The position numbers were made by a program, and so were the translations under genes. Shown here in pieces: positions 43,879 through 55,461 of a stretch of 64,000 nucleotides of DNA; within the stretch, counting starts at the first letter, position 1, and the number at the start of each line of letters is the position of its first letter. The stretch covers positions 20,114-84,113 of the forward strand of contig JAWZYV010016594.1 of NCBI GenBank assembly GCA_038373885.1, in the 5' to 3' direction. This stretch comes from Cheiracanthium punctorium (taxonomy: Eukaryota > Arthropoda > Arachnida > Araneae > Cheiracanthiidae). The notes under the pieces were generated by a model. It worked only from the letters and a program-made list of their open reading frames with translations, had not been told where the DNA came from and made no database searches.

Positions 43879-44165
43879 GTACTTACCACACTAATCAATT
43901 GTTTCGCATGATCATTTTAAACCTCATTCATGTCTTTTTTTTTTTTACTTATAGAAAAATTACTTTAAAGTATATCTGAAGATTTTCAATATTCTTTTTT
44001 TTAACTTCACCCAAAATCTTAACAAAATCTTTCTCAAATCTCCCAAAATATTTCCCAAATAACTTCGTATTTGACCCGTAAATTTGGGAAAAATAATATT
44101 GTCCTTTTAATTAGGAAAACCTCATACTATGCGAGTTTGTTTGCGTGGCACCTGGTCACCTTCAA

Positions 44166-44400
44166 ATACCCTAAAGTCTCACCATGGCATAGTGGTTATG
44201 CCACTGAAAATAGTAGATGGCCGAAGTGTGAAGGTCCCGGGTTCGGGACCCATCGCGCGGATGTCGATCTAACGGTCTGGAGTTTTGTTAGGTTTTCTCC
44301 AGATGTAACGTGAATACGCGTTAGAACCCCTTAGAAAGTCCTCCTACCAAGGCACCCCCCTTGGCAAGTCGCCCTAGTGTAGCGTTGCCATAATCACACA
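44166..44400 (+). repeat. SINE-E, reference copy
   Basis: The tRNA-like head has a near-consensus A box, TGGCATAGTGGTTATGCC, and the B box GGTTCGGGACC. The body runs through GATCTAACGGTCTGGAG, CGCGTTAGAACCCCTTAG and AGGCACCCCCCTTGGCAAG. No clear poly-A tail is present. The mirror copy is at 63,250-63,463. Confidence 0.75.
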
Positions 44401-44489
44401 CATTCAATTAAAATCCCCTAAAACTGCTTATTTATAAAACTTTGGAGATTTTTATATAAATATTCAATGATCAATGCTTCAAAACTTTG

Positions 44490-44712
44490 CTGTGGTGCCA
44501 GCCTTTTCGGAATTATTTAACAATTTAACAATTATAACACAATGATTTAACAGTTTTTCATAGATTTTAGTTCTTTTTTTTAACAGGTAGTATTCAGCAG
44601 CGAGATGGGATCGCCAGCAGAATGGACGAGTTGGTTTCTTCTTTGAAAAGGTATCTCAAAAATTGTATGTGTGCATATGGTGGTTAATTATATCCCGTAA
44701 AGGTTGAAGTCT
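44490..44712. mobile_element. MITE B, diverged copy (B8)
   Basis: The left GTGGTGCCAGCCTTTTCGGA and right TAATTATATCCCGTAAAGGT keep the stem, but the ends are worn. The mirror partner is at 62,942-63,140. Confidence 0.55.
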
Positions 44713-44974
44713 CTCAGTCGGTATTGCAACAAGAGATTTTTCCGTAAATTCCGCGTGGTCAAAAGATTAAGATATTTAATAACATTTTACAATTCATTTT
44801 ACTCGCTCTGACCAAACATTATACCTTCCACTTTTAAACATCTTTTAAGAAAGAATATTCGTTTTGATTTCACAGTAACGTACACATCTGTATTCCCACA
44901 AAGGATGTTTTTTACATAAAAACACAAGAAACATCGATACCATCTTGACACGATTATAAACGATTATTGCACAA

Positions 44975-45207
44975 ACATTTATTCAATAGTTTTTGGGCAT
45001 TTATTCACTCATTTGGGTAATATTTGAGCTGATTTCACCATGCAAAGTGCCATCTAGTGGATATTTTTTAACTAAACGTTCTAAAAAAATTCGCTTGAGC
45101 GCATCTCGTGCACAGTCCATATGCCAAATTTGGTAGCAATCTGCTCACCAGTTATAGCTGAAAAATTCTGTTTAATAGGGGACGTTTTATTATAACCACG
45201 CTGTATT
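44975..45207 (-). mobile_element. Mariner-type end fragment
   Basis: On the minus strand it starts TACAGCGTGGTTATAATAAA and contains ATCCACTAGATGGCAC, echoing the end and an inner block of element H. The other end is missing. The mirror copy is at 62,443-62,680. Confidence 0.45.
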
Positions 45208-45342
45208 AAGGATTTAACTAACAACACTTTGTGAACGGTAGTTTTCTGTTTCAAATAGTATAAGAAAGTATTTAAGTTTAAATTACGAGCTTGTTTCTAT
45301 TTTGAAAAAGTGCTTAATAACACGCAGTACTTGGCAGTCATG
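45205..45342. mobile_element. MITE B, short diverged copy (B9)
   Basis: The right end GCAGTACTTGGCAGTCATG is recognisable and the left stem ACTAACAACACTTTGTGAAC is worn. The mirror copy is at 62,306-62,448. Confidence 0.5.
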
Positions 45343-45871
45343 TTAAACTGCAAAAAAGGATACCAATTCTTAATTTAAACAGTGTTCGAATTTATTCCTT
45401 CCGGTGGCTATATTAATTATGCAGCTTATCTTCTGTATAATGAAATTTCTAGTTATAAATACTACAACATGAACATTCATAAATAAATAATTTTTCTTCT
45501 AATTTAAAATTGCAAAATTCCATTACAAGAAAAAAAATGTATGGATAAATAGTCCTTTAAAAGCAATGTTCTTAAGAGTTGGTTTGTCGGGAATACTTCC
45601 TATGATAAATAATTCTTATAATCTTCAACTTAACCTACTCCCTGCTGGTCACACTTCTACTAACTGAAACTTTACAAATATATCTCTTCCTTCAATTTAT
45701 TAGGTAACTAAACGAATAAAATTGACTTAAAAAGAAAAAATTATTTATTAAAGAAATGATAAAGTTTTGCTAAGACGCAACGACAGCATGAAACGATATT
45801 TATTCATTTTTAGAATTTTGTAAAACACTTTGTTTGAAGTGGTACATTGCATTTACTGCAGATAGTTATTG

Positions 45872-46033
45872 CATAGCTGCCAACTCTTCCGGTTTTTCCG
45901 GAAGATTTTCCACCACTAATTTTTAGTTACGAATTTAAGCTTAAAATAAGTCCAAAATTTTATTGTAAAATAAAACTGTTTGAAGATAGTTGTGAAAATT
46001 CTTTCGGAAAAACCGGAAGAGTTGGCAGCTATG
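45872..46033. mobile_element. MITE A in the left arm (A6)
   Basis: 162 bp from CATAGCTGCCAACTCTTCCG to GAGTTGGCAGCTATG, flanked by TTATTG on both sides (45,866-45,871 and 46,034-46,039). Base-by-base comparison with the reverse complement of A7 finds no difference. Confidence 0.92.
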
Positions 46034-47639
46034 TTATTGTATGACTCAATGAATATTTTGATCGTCTTCTCTTATTTCTTGGTATTTTTTCTGAATAGGA
46101 TGATTATATTTTCCTTTCTTTCTAACACTTACTTGCTGCATTTCAAATGATGATGAAAGTTCGATTTTACTTTTCAGGTGATAAATTTCTCACACTAATC
46201 TCAAGAACTTCTAGTCTTCGTAATAGAGCTATAGCTACGTATCTTGGGAAGCCCAAAAGACGTTTTAGAACCATTCCTTAATGTATAAAGTTTCCCTGAA
46301 ATTATTAGGCTTGGCTACATCAATTAAATTTGTAAAGATGAGCTACCACCATTTTTTGGACTTGATTTTTATCCTATATAGAGAAACAACTTCATCAATT
46401 AATTTACGCCTATCATGAATTAGTTGCAGTTAACTGCAGCTTTAGCGTTAAAATCGTTTATGTAAATCACAGATACCCTCGGGAAACGTGCCCAGGTTTA
46501 CATACGTCACAAATAAACTAACAAATACAGTTCTTTTATTTTTTTTATTTACTACAAATTTCACGAGTATGTGGTCTTAATTTCTTTCGACTGTTCGAAT
46601 TTTCCTGCTGGATTTACGCAACCAAAAATTACTTTTTTTAAGAAATGGGGATAAAACGAAATTTTAAGGCGACAAGCATTTCCGAAACTAATAATTACAA
46701 AACATGAAATAAAGCACTAAATTTAAAATTATTTTATCTAGAAAAAATAACTTAATTTGATTCTTAACAATGACAAAATATCCTGCATTTCCAAAAAATT
46801 TAAGAAAATACATGCAGCACAAATGAGAGTTTGCAAAAATACCATACACATTTCGATCATACCTTCTGCCAAAGCAGGTGCTAACACCGCCTAACCATAC
46901 CTGACAGTTTTTCATCAACTCGTGAAGATAACTATCTTCTCGGGGTAACCTGAGCATCATTGCCCGCCGAAAATGTAACCGAAAAGCATCTTAGGGAATT
47001 CTAATGATATCATTTCAATATTTTTTTTTCCGGTGACAATTACTTAAGACTTTTCTCACACAACCGTCTCAGAAAAAATCAGTGGGCTTGCCAATCCCAA
47101 CAGGTTTCATTCCAAAGCGTTTGAACCGCACATTTGCGAGGTTTTCGTAATCTAGCTGGACAAAAATGAAACTCGTCTCTGCAGACCCAATTTTTTCATT
47201 TTTATAAAGAATATAAACCATACTTCATGAAACTCAAGTTTATGTTCCGAAAAACCACTCTGAATAATTTTAAAAGGTCGGATAGGTCGACCATCTACAT
47301 TCTGTCATTCACTTGCTCTAAGTGATCGTATCATTTATCTTTGCTCAATAAATAGGGGAGAGAGGGGCACAGTGGGACCATAGATATTTTTCTGATGCAA
47401 AAGCTCAAAAATTAGAAAAAAAAATCCACAATATAGTTAACCTGTATGACAACACTGTGGAAACTAGTCATTTTCACATTTCATCTTCTAGGAAAGTTAC
47501 AGCCACTTTCGTTCCAACTATTACTGTTGGGAAAAATCAAGTAAGTTTTCTTTCATGGGTTTGAGCAGTAAGTTATCATCCAATAAATCTTTGTTTAATT
47601 TAAGTTTAAACTTTTTTAATTATATGTATGTAATGATCT

Positions 47640-47776
47640 TTATTCTGATCTTTAACATTTTTTCGAAATGACAATCAGCCCCCGTGCTTAATATCGAAAT
47701 TTTGCGATAATATGAAAGAAAAATGGCTGTTTTAAAAAAATGGTTAATTATATTCCGAAAACGTTGTCAATTCGAA
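47640..47776. mobile_element. MITE B, right half (B11)
   Basis: TGGTTAATTATATTCCGAAA and ACGTTGTCAATTCG represent the right stem with an altered end. The left half is not recognisable. The mirror copy is at 59,877-60,010. Confidence 0.4.
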
Positions 47777-48168
47777 ATCCACTAACTTATGTATGTAGCT
47801 GTGATTTCTGAGCACACGGCTGACTGACGTAACGTAGATTTAGGTATAAAATGAAAATTTGTAAAATAAAATTAAAGTTCTGGTTGCTCATCATCATTTT
47901 ATAAATTTTATCAGTGGTTAAAACTCCAGAAAAAAAGTTAAAATTTATTAAATATTGGAGCTGCAATCACAATCATAATATTACTATATAACTTTTAATT
48001 TTACGTCCAAATTCAGCCTACATAGGATGACTCGATATTTGAGTCATCAAGCCTTGTTTGCGAAGGTCGCTCGTCTGAAGTTATTTTACCATTTTAATTC
48101 ATCAAACCTTTTTGCGCGAAGAATTTTGCAGCTTTTAAGTGTGTTTCACCATTATAAATAGTTTTAAG

Positions 48169-48322
48169 CATGGCTGCTAACTATTCCGGAACATGATTAT
48201 CCACTTTTCTGGCAGAGATTTTGAATTGCGCGGGAAATGAGTATTGTTTTGAAAAAATGCTTATAGAAATTTAATGCTCGCAAAAAGTGGTTAATGATAT
48301 TCCGAAATAGTTGGCAGCTATG
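48169..48322. mobile_element. MITE B in the left arm (B10)
   Basis: The ends are CATGGCTGCTAACTATTCCG and CGAAATAGTTGGCAGCTATG, flanked by TTTAAG on both sides (48,163-48,168 and 48,323-48,328). It is 30 bp shorter than the mirror copy at 59,244-59,427 and differs from it at many positions. Confidence 0.82.
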
Positions 48323-49424
48323 TTTAAGGCTTGTCATTTAAAAACTGCTTTCATAACTTCTGTGTTAACTATCATAACCTGTATTTGATTGTAGTAATAG
48401 TAATGTGTTGCATATTACATCTGATTTCGTATCTCTTACACATTGTTCCACTGTACCCCAATCCCTGTACCATTGTGCCCCGCAAAGGGTTAGGTTCAAA
48501 ATTACATACATTTAAAAACTCAAGCTGCAGTCACAATTTCTAAACACAAATTTTTAGTTTATTTAATCAATAATAAATCAAGATAAATTTAAAAATAATA
48601 AATTTTATTATAAGATGATGAGCAATCGGAAACATAATATTGCAATACAAATTTTAACTTCCCACTTAAATTTCGTCTGACGAAATCCGTAAGTCGCCAG
48701 GTCCAATTTTACTTTCCATAAGCTGGTTGAAGAAACTACTTATAAAATTAAATAATGCACTACAAAATTCCTTCACTATGTTACATAGCATCTCCTTTTC
48801 TGCTTTCATGTATTGCAACACATAATTAAGCAGTCATTTATCGTGTTTACATGTTACTTAGCTTACACCAGCAAAGCATATTTTACATTGTCTGTAAAAC
48901 TACTTTTTCCTACCAGATAGTGCTTGGGCAGGAAATTTGTCCTACTGCGCTCGTGTATCGCGTTATCCTAACTCTTAATTATTAGAAAAAAGACTTTATT
49001 TTGAGAAGCTCCTACACTTTTCACATTGTGACCAACACAAGTGGTTTATTAGATTAGAAAACATTACAGATGTTTACTAGGGAGGGCCAAAAATGCATTT
49101 TTGCATCGATGAGAGTGTAGTGCGGAGAAGTTGTTCAGCTGGTTAATAATCGTGTAAACGCATTTTTTTTTTTTAATCGGACAATATCTTAAGTTTTGAG
49201 TTATTGATTTTCACACTGGATACCCGGTATACATTATGCCTGAATTGGGCCTATTTGGAAAGAACTTGAGTTATTCCTCTTTTGAATCTGAACCCTGTTT
49301 GTAATGAAAATTTACAGCCGAAAGACTTAAAATCACTCAAAGAATGATATTGTATTTAAATCAACGACATAATAACAGCCCAGAACTCGCAGGGCAATAA
49401 AATTTAAATGTTCACTCTTTTTAT

Positions 49425-49781
49425 ACTATTTAAAATTTCTGGTGAATTTACTCACGCATAACAGCATTTTAATGATTTGAGATAGAAAATTTAATTTTAC
49501 TACAAGGACAAAATTTTAACTGTAAATAATTATATAATTTAATAAAGAAATAGATCATAATAAATTGTTCTGTATCACAAAGGTATTTTAATTTTTACCT
49601 TCTTAAATCACAAAAGTTTTAAAAAACTTGTCTAAAATGTTTTTCAATATTTGTAGCATCCACTGAAAAATCTGAATAGTTTTACTTTATGAAAATAAAA
49701 CTGTGATGACGTCATTATTTCAAGGCCTAGTGATGACGTCAAATCTTCAGTTGTTAGGCTTTCTATATGTAAGAGGTGTTG
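49425..49781 (-). mobile_element. MITE C, truncated copy in the left arm (C6)
   Basis: In reverse orientation it ends CTATATGTAAGAGGTGTTG and has TGATGACGTCATTA and GTGATGACGTCAAA. The other terminal ~120 bases are missing in both this copy and its mirror C7, so the truncation predates the arm duplication. Confidence 0.7.
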
Positions 49782-52120
49782 TTGCGGTACGTCTGGCACG
49801 TGTGGGCGGTTGTGTTTAATTATCCGCATCTGGCCTGTAATGGAAAACATTGAAGCACTGAAGTAATAAGGGGTCTCCCTACCTTTGAACTACGAAAAAG
49901 TTTCGATTCAAAGAACTTTTTTCGATTAAGTGTATCTATTATTGTAATAATGCCAAACAAACAATTTTTATTTACTATAATAAATCAAATATTGTATTTT
50001 CTAAAAATACTTTTAAAGTTATGAAATATTATTATTATTTAATTCAATAAATCATTAGGAAGTTTTTCGCAAATCAGATTTGTTGAATATTCAATTTTAT
50101 GTTTGCTACCAAATGCATCCAAAACTATCTCTAAATCGAATTCACGGTTTTTACAATGCACCAGCTCCCCACCTTATTAGTTACTTCCCATGCTCATCTC
50201 ATCATGTTATCTTTTTGTTTTTAGTATGACCTTCGACTATTTACCCACAGAAGAAGAATATAAAATCATTCACTTTCACGAGTGAATGTGTTTAAAAAAG
50301 TTGCACGAACTATAATTTCGTGTCACTTTAACAACGTAAATAGCTTTTGAAGAAGTGTCTGTAAATCGAATATAAGATCTAACTTAGAAAGAATCGGAGG
50401 CTGTACTCCACTATCATTTCATTTCGCTATTCCTAAAATTCGAGCATTTCTGTGTATAAGCCTGGATATTTGGGGATTTTTTTCAAAATTCATTCCGGGT
50501 AGGCTTTCGTAGAGTACATGTACACCCATAGAGGGATCTAAGGCTTCCCCCTTAAAAAAAGAGAGAAAGAAGAGTGCAAATCGTTCTTAAAAATAGAATA
50601 CTGTCATTGAATTAAAGAATTCATATATTTAAGTTTAAAAGTTATCCTCAAATTATTTTTTAAAAATCCACAAAATTTTAGTCATTTCACTGACGTTAGA
50701 ACCAAGTTAAATTCTACATGATATATTATATCTGTGAATATGCATTTAATGCTTATCTTTTGATATAGTGGAAGAATTGGATTGTTTGTGGCGCTGCAGC
50801 GGGTGACGGTATTAGTGAATTGCTGTTTTCTGTCCAAATGATTGAAAAAAGTGCAGAACATTTTAGCGTTATACGAGAGTTCCCACTCTTAACTATATAA
50901 CACAGTGTAGTTCAACTACATCTGTAGCCCCCCTCCTAAGTGAAATCCTCGGTACACAGCTGTCTGCACTCAATTACACTTTCATCGCTAAAGAACTGAA
51001 TGTGTTTATATTCCTCTTGTATTGAGCTCAGAAAAATGATGCTATATATCAGCTTAAATTACCTTCATTCACCTCAAAATATAATATATGATACATTTTA
51101 TCGGCTTGAAAAGCGCGGTATCTGTTGATTTGGATTACTCCGAAGTGAGACCGAAGTGATAGAGGAGGTTAAACGAAGCAAGAAATGTGGTTCGTCTGTC
51201 TCAAGTGATGAGTATAAAGAGCAGTTGTCATTACATCGAGAGTGAAATAACTATTAACCCTTTATTGCATAAATTTTAGACATATTCGCTGCCGATCATG
51301 ATGTTCGCGAGTATAAGCTAAATTTCCTATGTCAAATTTGTATAGAAATATCTGATATTTTAATTATTCATAAAATGGATTATTTATTATCAAAAGCGAT
51401 ATTTTGTATGTAAGTTCGAGATTAGAAATTTGGCTCGCACTCTAATCCGGCAGTGAATGGGTTTAAAACATACGATGTAAATATCCATCGCTGTGCAATT
51501 AAGGTTTAAGGGTTTAAGGTGAGCCATATTTTCACAAAAGAAAATTTATCACGCCTACTATGTTTTTACGAGGGGGGAAGAATGGGTCTTGAAGTAGTAT
51601 GCACGCGAAAGCAGCCGTCTTTTCAGCCTCACCGCTGTCGCGTTTCACATTAAAATTAAGAGATTGTTTTACTATATTATAATTCTCATTATTCCGATTG
51701 TCGAAAGAATCAGTGAGCACCAAGGGAAGAGCGTTTTTTCTTAAGTCGAGATTAGCAGCGAAGTCTCTAAAACTCAACCTTTACGTGAGACTTACGGCTC
51801 TCTTAATGGCAGTCTGTAAGAGTGAGTCTCTAGAAACCGGACGAAATAAGACTGATGAACTTGCATAATCACACATTTTTAACGATTTTTTTTCTTTTTA
51901 CTTCTTTTGAATCAAAAAGTTATATTTGATGTATGATGAAAAAAATGACATTTGGCATTCTTTACTTAAGTACATGTACTCTACTTAAGTATTTTTGTAG
52001 CCCTGTTGTGAGAGGAATGATGCATGTGGTACAGAAATGGCAGGGACAATGACTGAAATGACAAAAACGTTATTTACGGCTCTAAGAATCTAAAGTAAAA
52101 TACTGAATAAAATATTTTAT

Positions 52121-52981
52121 GAAAATGCTTTCTTCAACTTTGTGAAAACTTAAAAAAAAATAATTAAAAATATCTAGAAAACTAGAAGGAAGTTATTTTT
52201 ACCCGTTTTGTGAAAATCACTCGTAAGTGTGTCGAAGCGATACAGCAATCAATTACTCTAAATCCGCTTTATTTCAGACTAATCCCTGATATTTTTGAGC
52301 TCACTAGCATTTTAGTCCTAAAAAGAGAAAAAATTATTGATTTTTCCTCGGGGGATGGAACTCAAAGCACATTGTTCAATGGTAAGGACCACAGAATTGT
52401 AGCTCCTAAACAGGATGTTCGAAATAATCAAAATGATCAATAATTTGTTAGTCAAGGTTCTCTATTTAGTCAAATCAGCCTTCTAAAAATTCCATCTAGG
52501 GAAATTTTTATAGTTAATCGATTAACAAGCGTCATACTTAAAGTTAAAATCCTATATTTTCCGTTAATTGTGTTAAATAATAAAAATAAACTTTTAACTA
52601 ATGAATTATATAAATCGAACACATGTCCATCGCTAACCAAAATCAAATTGTATTTTAATCTTCCCTCATTTAAAAATCTAATTAATGTTCTTTTTTCTAA
52701 ATTTAAAAGCAGAGAAAGGTTTTTAACAAGCTTCCTTTTACATAGCGCATCCCATATCGCGTACTAAAATAATTTCTTTTTATAATGCATTCCATCACGC
52801 TATTAGTTTATCCTTTCATGTCCTATTTTCAATGGAAAAAAATTCATGTATTAATAAAGATATTCACGCTTGAATAAACGAAATATAAAATATATCGACT
52901 TTACTGTCGTAAATTAACATATTCTGTAAATCACATTTAAAGCTGCACAAAATGTCATTGATCTCAAATGTCAAATGTGAT
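52121..52981 (+). repeat. Axis-proximal tandem unit, outer left (L1)
   Basis: This unit of 861 bp starts GAAAATGCTTTCTTCAACTT and ends at TCAAATGTCAAATGTGAT, where the next unit begins with the same words. It is the most intact of four copies. It is AT-rich and unlike the MITEs. Confidence 0.85.
52186..52767 (+). pseudogene. Unrecognised long frame in unit L1, one stop inside
   Basis: From the stop at 52,183 to the stop at 52,765 a single frame is open except for one TAA at 52,441, giving 84 codons, the stop, then ~107 codons. The second part contains SNTCPSLTKIKLYFNLPS and FKSRERFL. The same part stays open in L2 and in R1. In L2 the first part is broken by frameshifts and a stop. The minus strand is also fairly open across the second part, so strand choice is unsure. 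Differences between L1 and L2 in the frame are mainly amino-acid-changing. No family was recognised. Confidence 0.2.
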
Positions 52982-53796
52982 GAAAATGCTTTCTTCAACT
53001 TTGTGAAAACTTGTAAAACTTTAAAAAAAAATAATTAAAAATATCTAGAAAACTAGAAGGAAGTAGTTTTTACCCGTTTTGTGAAAATCACTCGTAAGTG
53101 TGTCGAAGCGATACAGTCAATCAGATTACTCTAATATTCTGCTTTATTTCAGACTAACTCCCTGACATTTTTGAGCTCACTAAGCATTTTAGTCCTAAAA
53201 AGAGAAAAAATTATTGATTTTCCCTCGGGGGATGGAACTCGGAGCACATTTCTCAGTGGTAAGGACCACAGAATTGTAGCTCCTAAACAGGATGTTCGAA
53301 ATAATCAAAATGATCAATAATTTGTTAGTCAAGGTTCTCTATTTAGTCAAATCAGCCTTCTAAAAATTCCATGCAGGTAAATTTTTATAGTTAATCGATT
53401 AACAAGCGTCATACTTAAAGTTAAAATCCTATATTTTCAGTTAATTGTGTTAAATAATAGAAATAAACTTTTAACTAATGAATTATATAAATTGAACACA
53501 TGTCCATCGCTAACCAAAATCAAATTGTATTTTAATCTTCCCTCATTTAAAAATCTAATTAATGTTCTTTTTTCTAAATTTAAAAGCAGAGAAAGGTTTT
53601 TACCAAGCTTCGTTTTTACACAGCCCATCCCATATCGCGTACTAAAATAATTTCTTTTTATAATGCATCCATCACGCTATTAGTTTATCCTTTCATGTCC
53701 TATTTTCATTGGAAAAAAAATTAATGTATTAATAAAGATATTCACGCTTGAATAAACGAAACATAAAATATATCGACTTTATTGTCGGAAATAAAC
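52982..53796 (+). repeat. Axis-proximal tandem unit, inner left (L2)
   Basis: This unit repeats L1 in the same orientation, with ~90-95% identity by eye, up to GTCGGAAATAAAC, where it is cut off by the inversion axis. The final ~90 bases of the L1-type unit are missing. It shares TCAATCAGATTACTCTAATA with R1, against a different spelling in L1, so L2 and R1 are each other's closest copies in that part. Confidence 0.85.
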
Positions 53797-53811
53797 TTAT
53801 GTACAGAATAT
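53797..53811. other. Axis of the giant inverted repeat
   Basis: The 15-base spacer TTATGTACAGAATAT lies between GTCGGAAATAAAC on the left and GTTAATTTACGAC on the right, which are reverse complements with two mismatches. Such a short spacer is what a fold-back replication or hairpin-closure event would leave. It is also what a chimeric read join would leave. Confidence 0.8.
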
Positions 53812-54624
53812 GTTAATTTACGACTGTAAAGTCGATATATTTTATGTTTCGTTTATTCAAGCGTGAAATACTTTATTAATATATGAATTGTTTTCCATTG
53901 AAAATAGGACATGAAAGGATAAACTAATAGCATGATGGATGCATTATAAAAAGAAATTATTTTAGTACACGATATGGGATGGGCTATGTAAAAGGAGGCT
54001 TGTAAAAAACCTTTCTGTGCTTTTAAATTATAATAAAGAAAATTAATTAGATTTTTAAATGAGGGAAGATTAAAATACAATTTGATTTTGGTTTTCGATG
54101 GACATGTGTTCGATTTATATAATTCATTACTTAAAAGTTTATTTTTATTATTTAACACAATTAACGGAAGAATATAGGATTTTAACTTTAAATATGACGG
54201 TTTTTATTCGATTAACTATAAAAATTTACCTAGATGGAATTTTCAGAAGGCTGATTGGACTAAATACAGAACCTTGACTAACAAATTATTGATCTTTTTG
54301 ATTATTTCGAACACCTTGTTTAGGAGCTACAATTCTGTGGTCCTTACCACTGAGAAATGTGCTCCGAGTTTCCATCCCCGAGGGAAAATCAATAATTTTT
54401 TCTCTTTTAGGACTAAAATGCTTAGTGAGCTCAAAAATGTCAGGGAGTTAGTCTGAAATAAAGCAGAATATTAGAGTAATCTGATTGACTGTATCGCTTC
54501 GACACACTTACGAGTGATTTTCACAAAACGGGTAAAAACTACTTCCTTCTAGTTTTCTAGATATTTTTAATTATTTTTTTTTTAAAGTTTTACAAGTTTT
54601 CACAAAGTTGAAGAAAGCATTTTC
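53812..54624 (-). repeat. Axis-proximal tandem unit, inner right (R1)
   Basis: Mirror of L2. About 94% identical over the ~330 bases nearest the axis by eye. The minus-strand frame 53853-54158 (101 codons) is the counterpart of the second half of the L1 frame, with its C-terminus changed by small indels. Confidence 0.85.
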
Positions 54625-55461
54625 ATCACATTTGACATTTGAGATCAATGACATTTTGTGCAGCCTTAAATGTTATTTACAGAATATGTTAATTTACGAC
54701 AGTAAAGTCGATATATTTTATGTTTCGTTTATTCAAGCGTGAAATACTTTATTAATATATGAATTGTTTTCCATTGAAAATAGGACATGAAAGGATAAAC
54801 TAATAGCATGATGGATGCATTATAAAAAGAAATTATTTTAGTACACGATATGGGATGGGCTATGTAAAAGGAAGCTTGTTAAAAACCTTTCTCTGCTTTT
54901 AAATTTAGAAAAAAGAACATTAATTAGATTTTTAAATGAGGGAAGATTAAAATACAATTTGATTTTGGTTTGCGATGGACATGTGTTCGATTTATGTAAT
55001 TCATTAGTTAAAAGTTATTTATTATTTAACACAACTAACGGAAAAATATAGGATTTTCACATGACGCTTGTTAATCGATTAACTATAAAAATTTACCTAG
55101 ATGGAGTTTTCAGAAGGCTGATTGGACTAAATACAGAACCTTGACTAACAAATTATTGATCTTTTTGATTATTTCGAACATCTTGTTTAGGAGCTACAAT
55201 TCTGTGGTCCTTACCACTGAATGCTTGAGTTCCATCCCCGTGAAAATCATAATTTTTTCTCTTTTAGACTAAAATGCTTAGTGAGCACAAAATATCAGGA
55301 CTAGTCTGAAGAAGCGGAATTTCGAGTAATCGATGACTGTATCGCTTCGACACTTACGAGTGATTTTCACAAACGGTAAAACTAGTCCCTTCTAGTTTTA
55401 TAGATATTTTTAATTTTTTTTGAAGTTTTTCAAGTTTTCACAAAGTTGAAGAAGGCATTTT
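54625..55461 (-). repeat. Axis-proximal tandem unit, outer right (R2)
   Basis: Mirror of L1. Between about 55,200 and 55,420 it has an unusual density of one- to few-base deletions relative to the other three units, many in short homopolymers or dinucleotide runs. That could be decay or poor consensus quality. Confidence 0.82.

Larger units (their letters stand above)
46040..52120. other. Left-arm sequence with no recognisable gene
   Basis: Outside the MITEs listed separately, no gene was identified. Three frames stay open in both arms: 46688-46960 minus with 60690-60953 plus, 48331-48543 plus with 59026-59235 minus, and 51532-51777 minus with 55,800-56,000 plus. In the first and third, the arm-to-arm changes are mostly amino-acid-changing (about 16 against 1, and 8 against 2), so nothing suggests they are kept as proteins. 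Confidence 0.4.
43631..53796 (+). repeat. Giant inverted repeat, left arm
   Basis: This arm pairs, in reverse complement, with 53,812-64,000. Paired landmarks give nearly constant coordinate sums: A6 with A7 gives 107,639, the frame ends 46,688 with 60,953 give 107,641, A5 with A8 gives 107,631, and the axis gives 107,608. Net length change over ~10 kb is therefore small. Counts by eye over 150-330-bp stretches give about 93-99% identity in most places. The true outer end cannot be seen because the right arm runs off the window. Confidence 0.93.
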
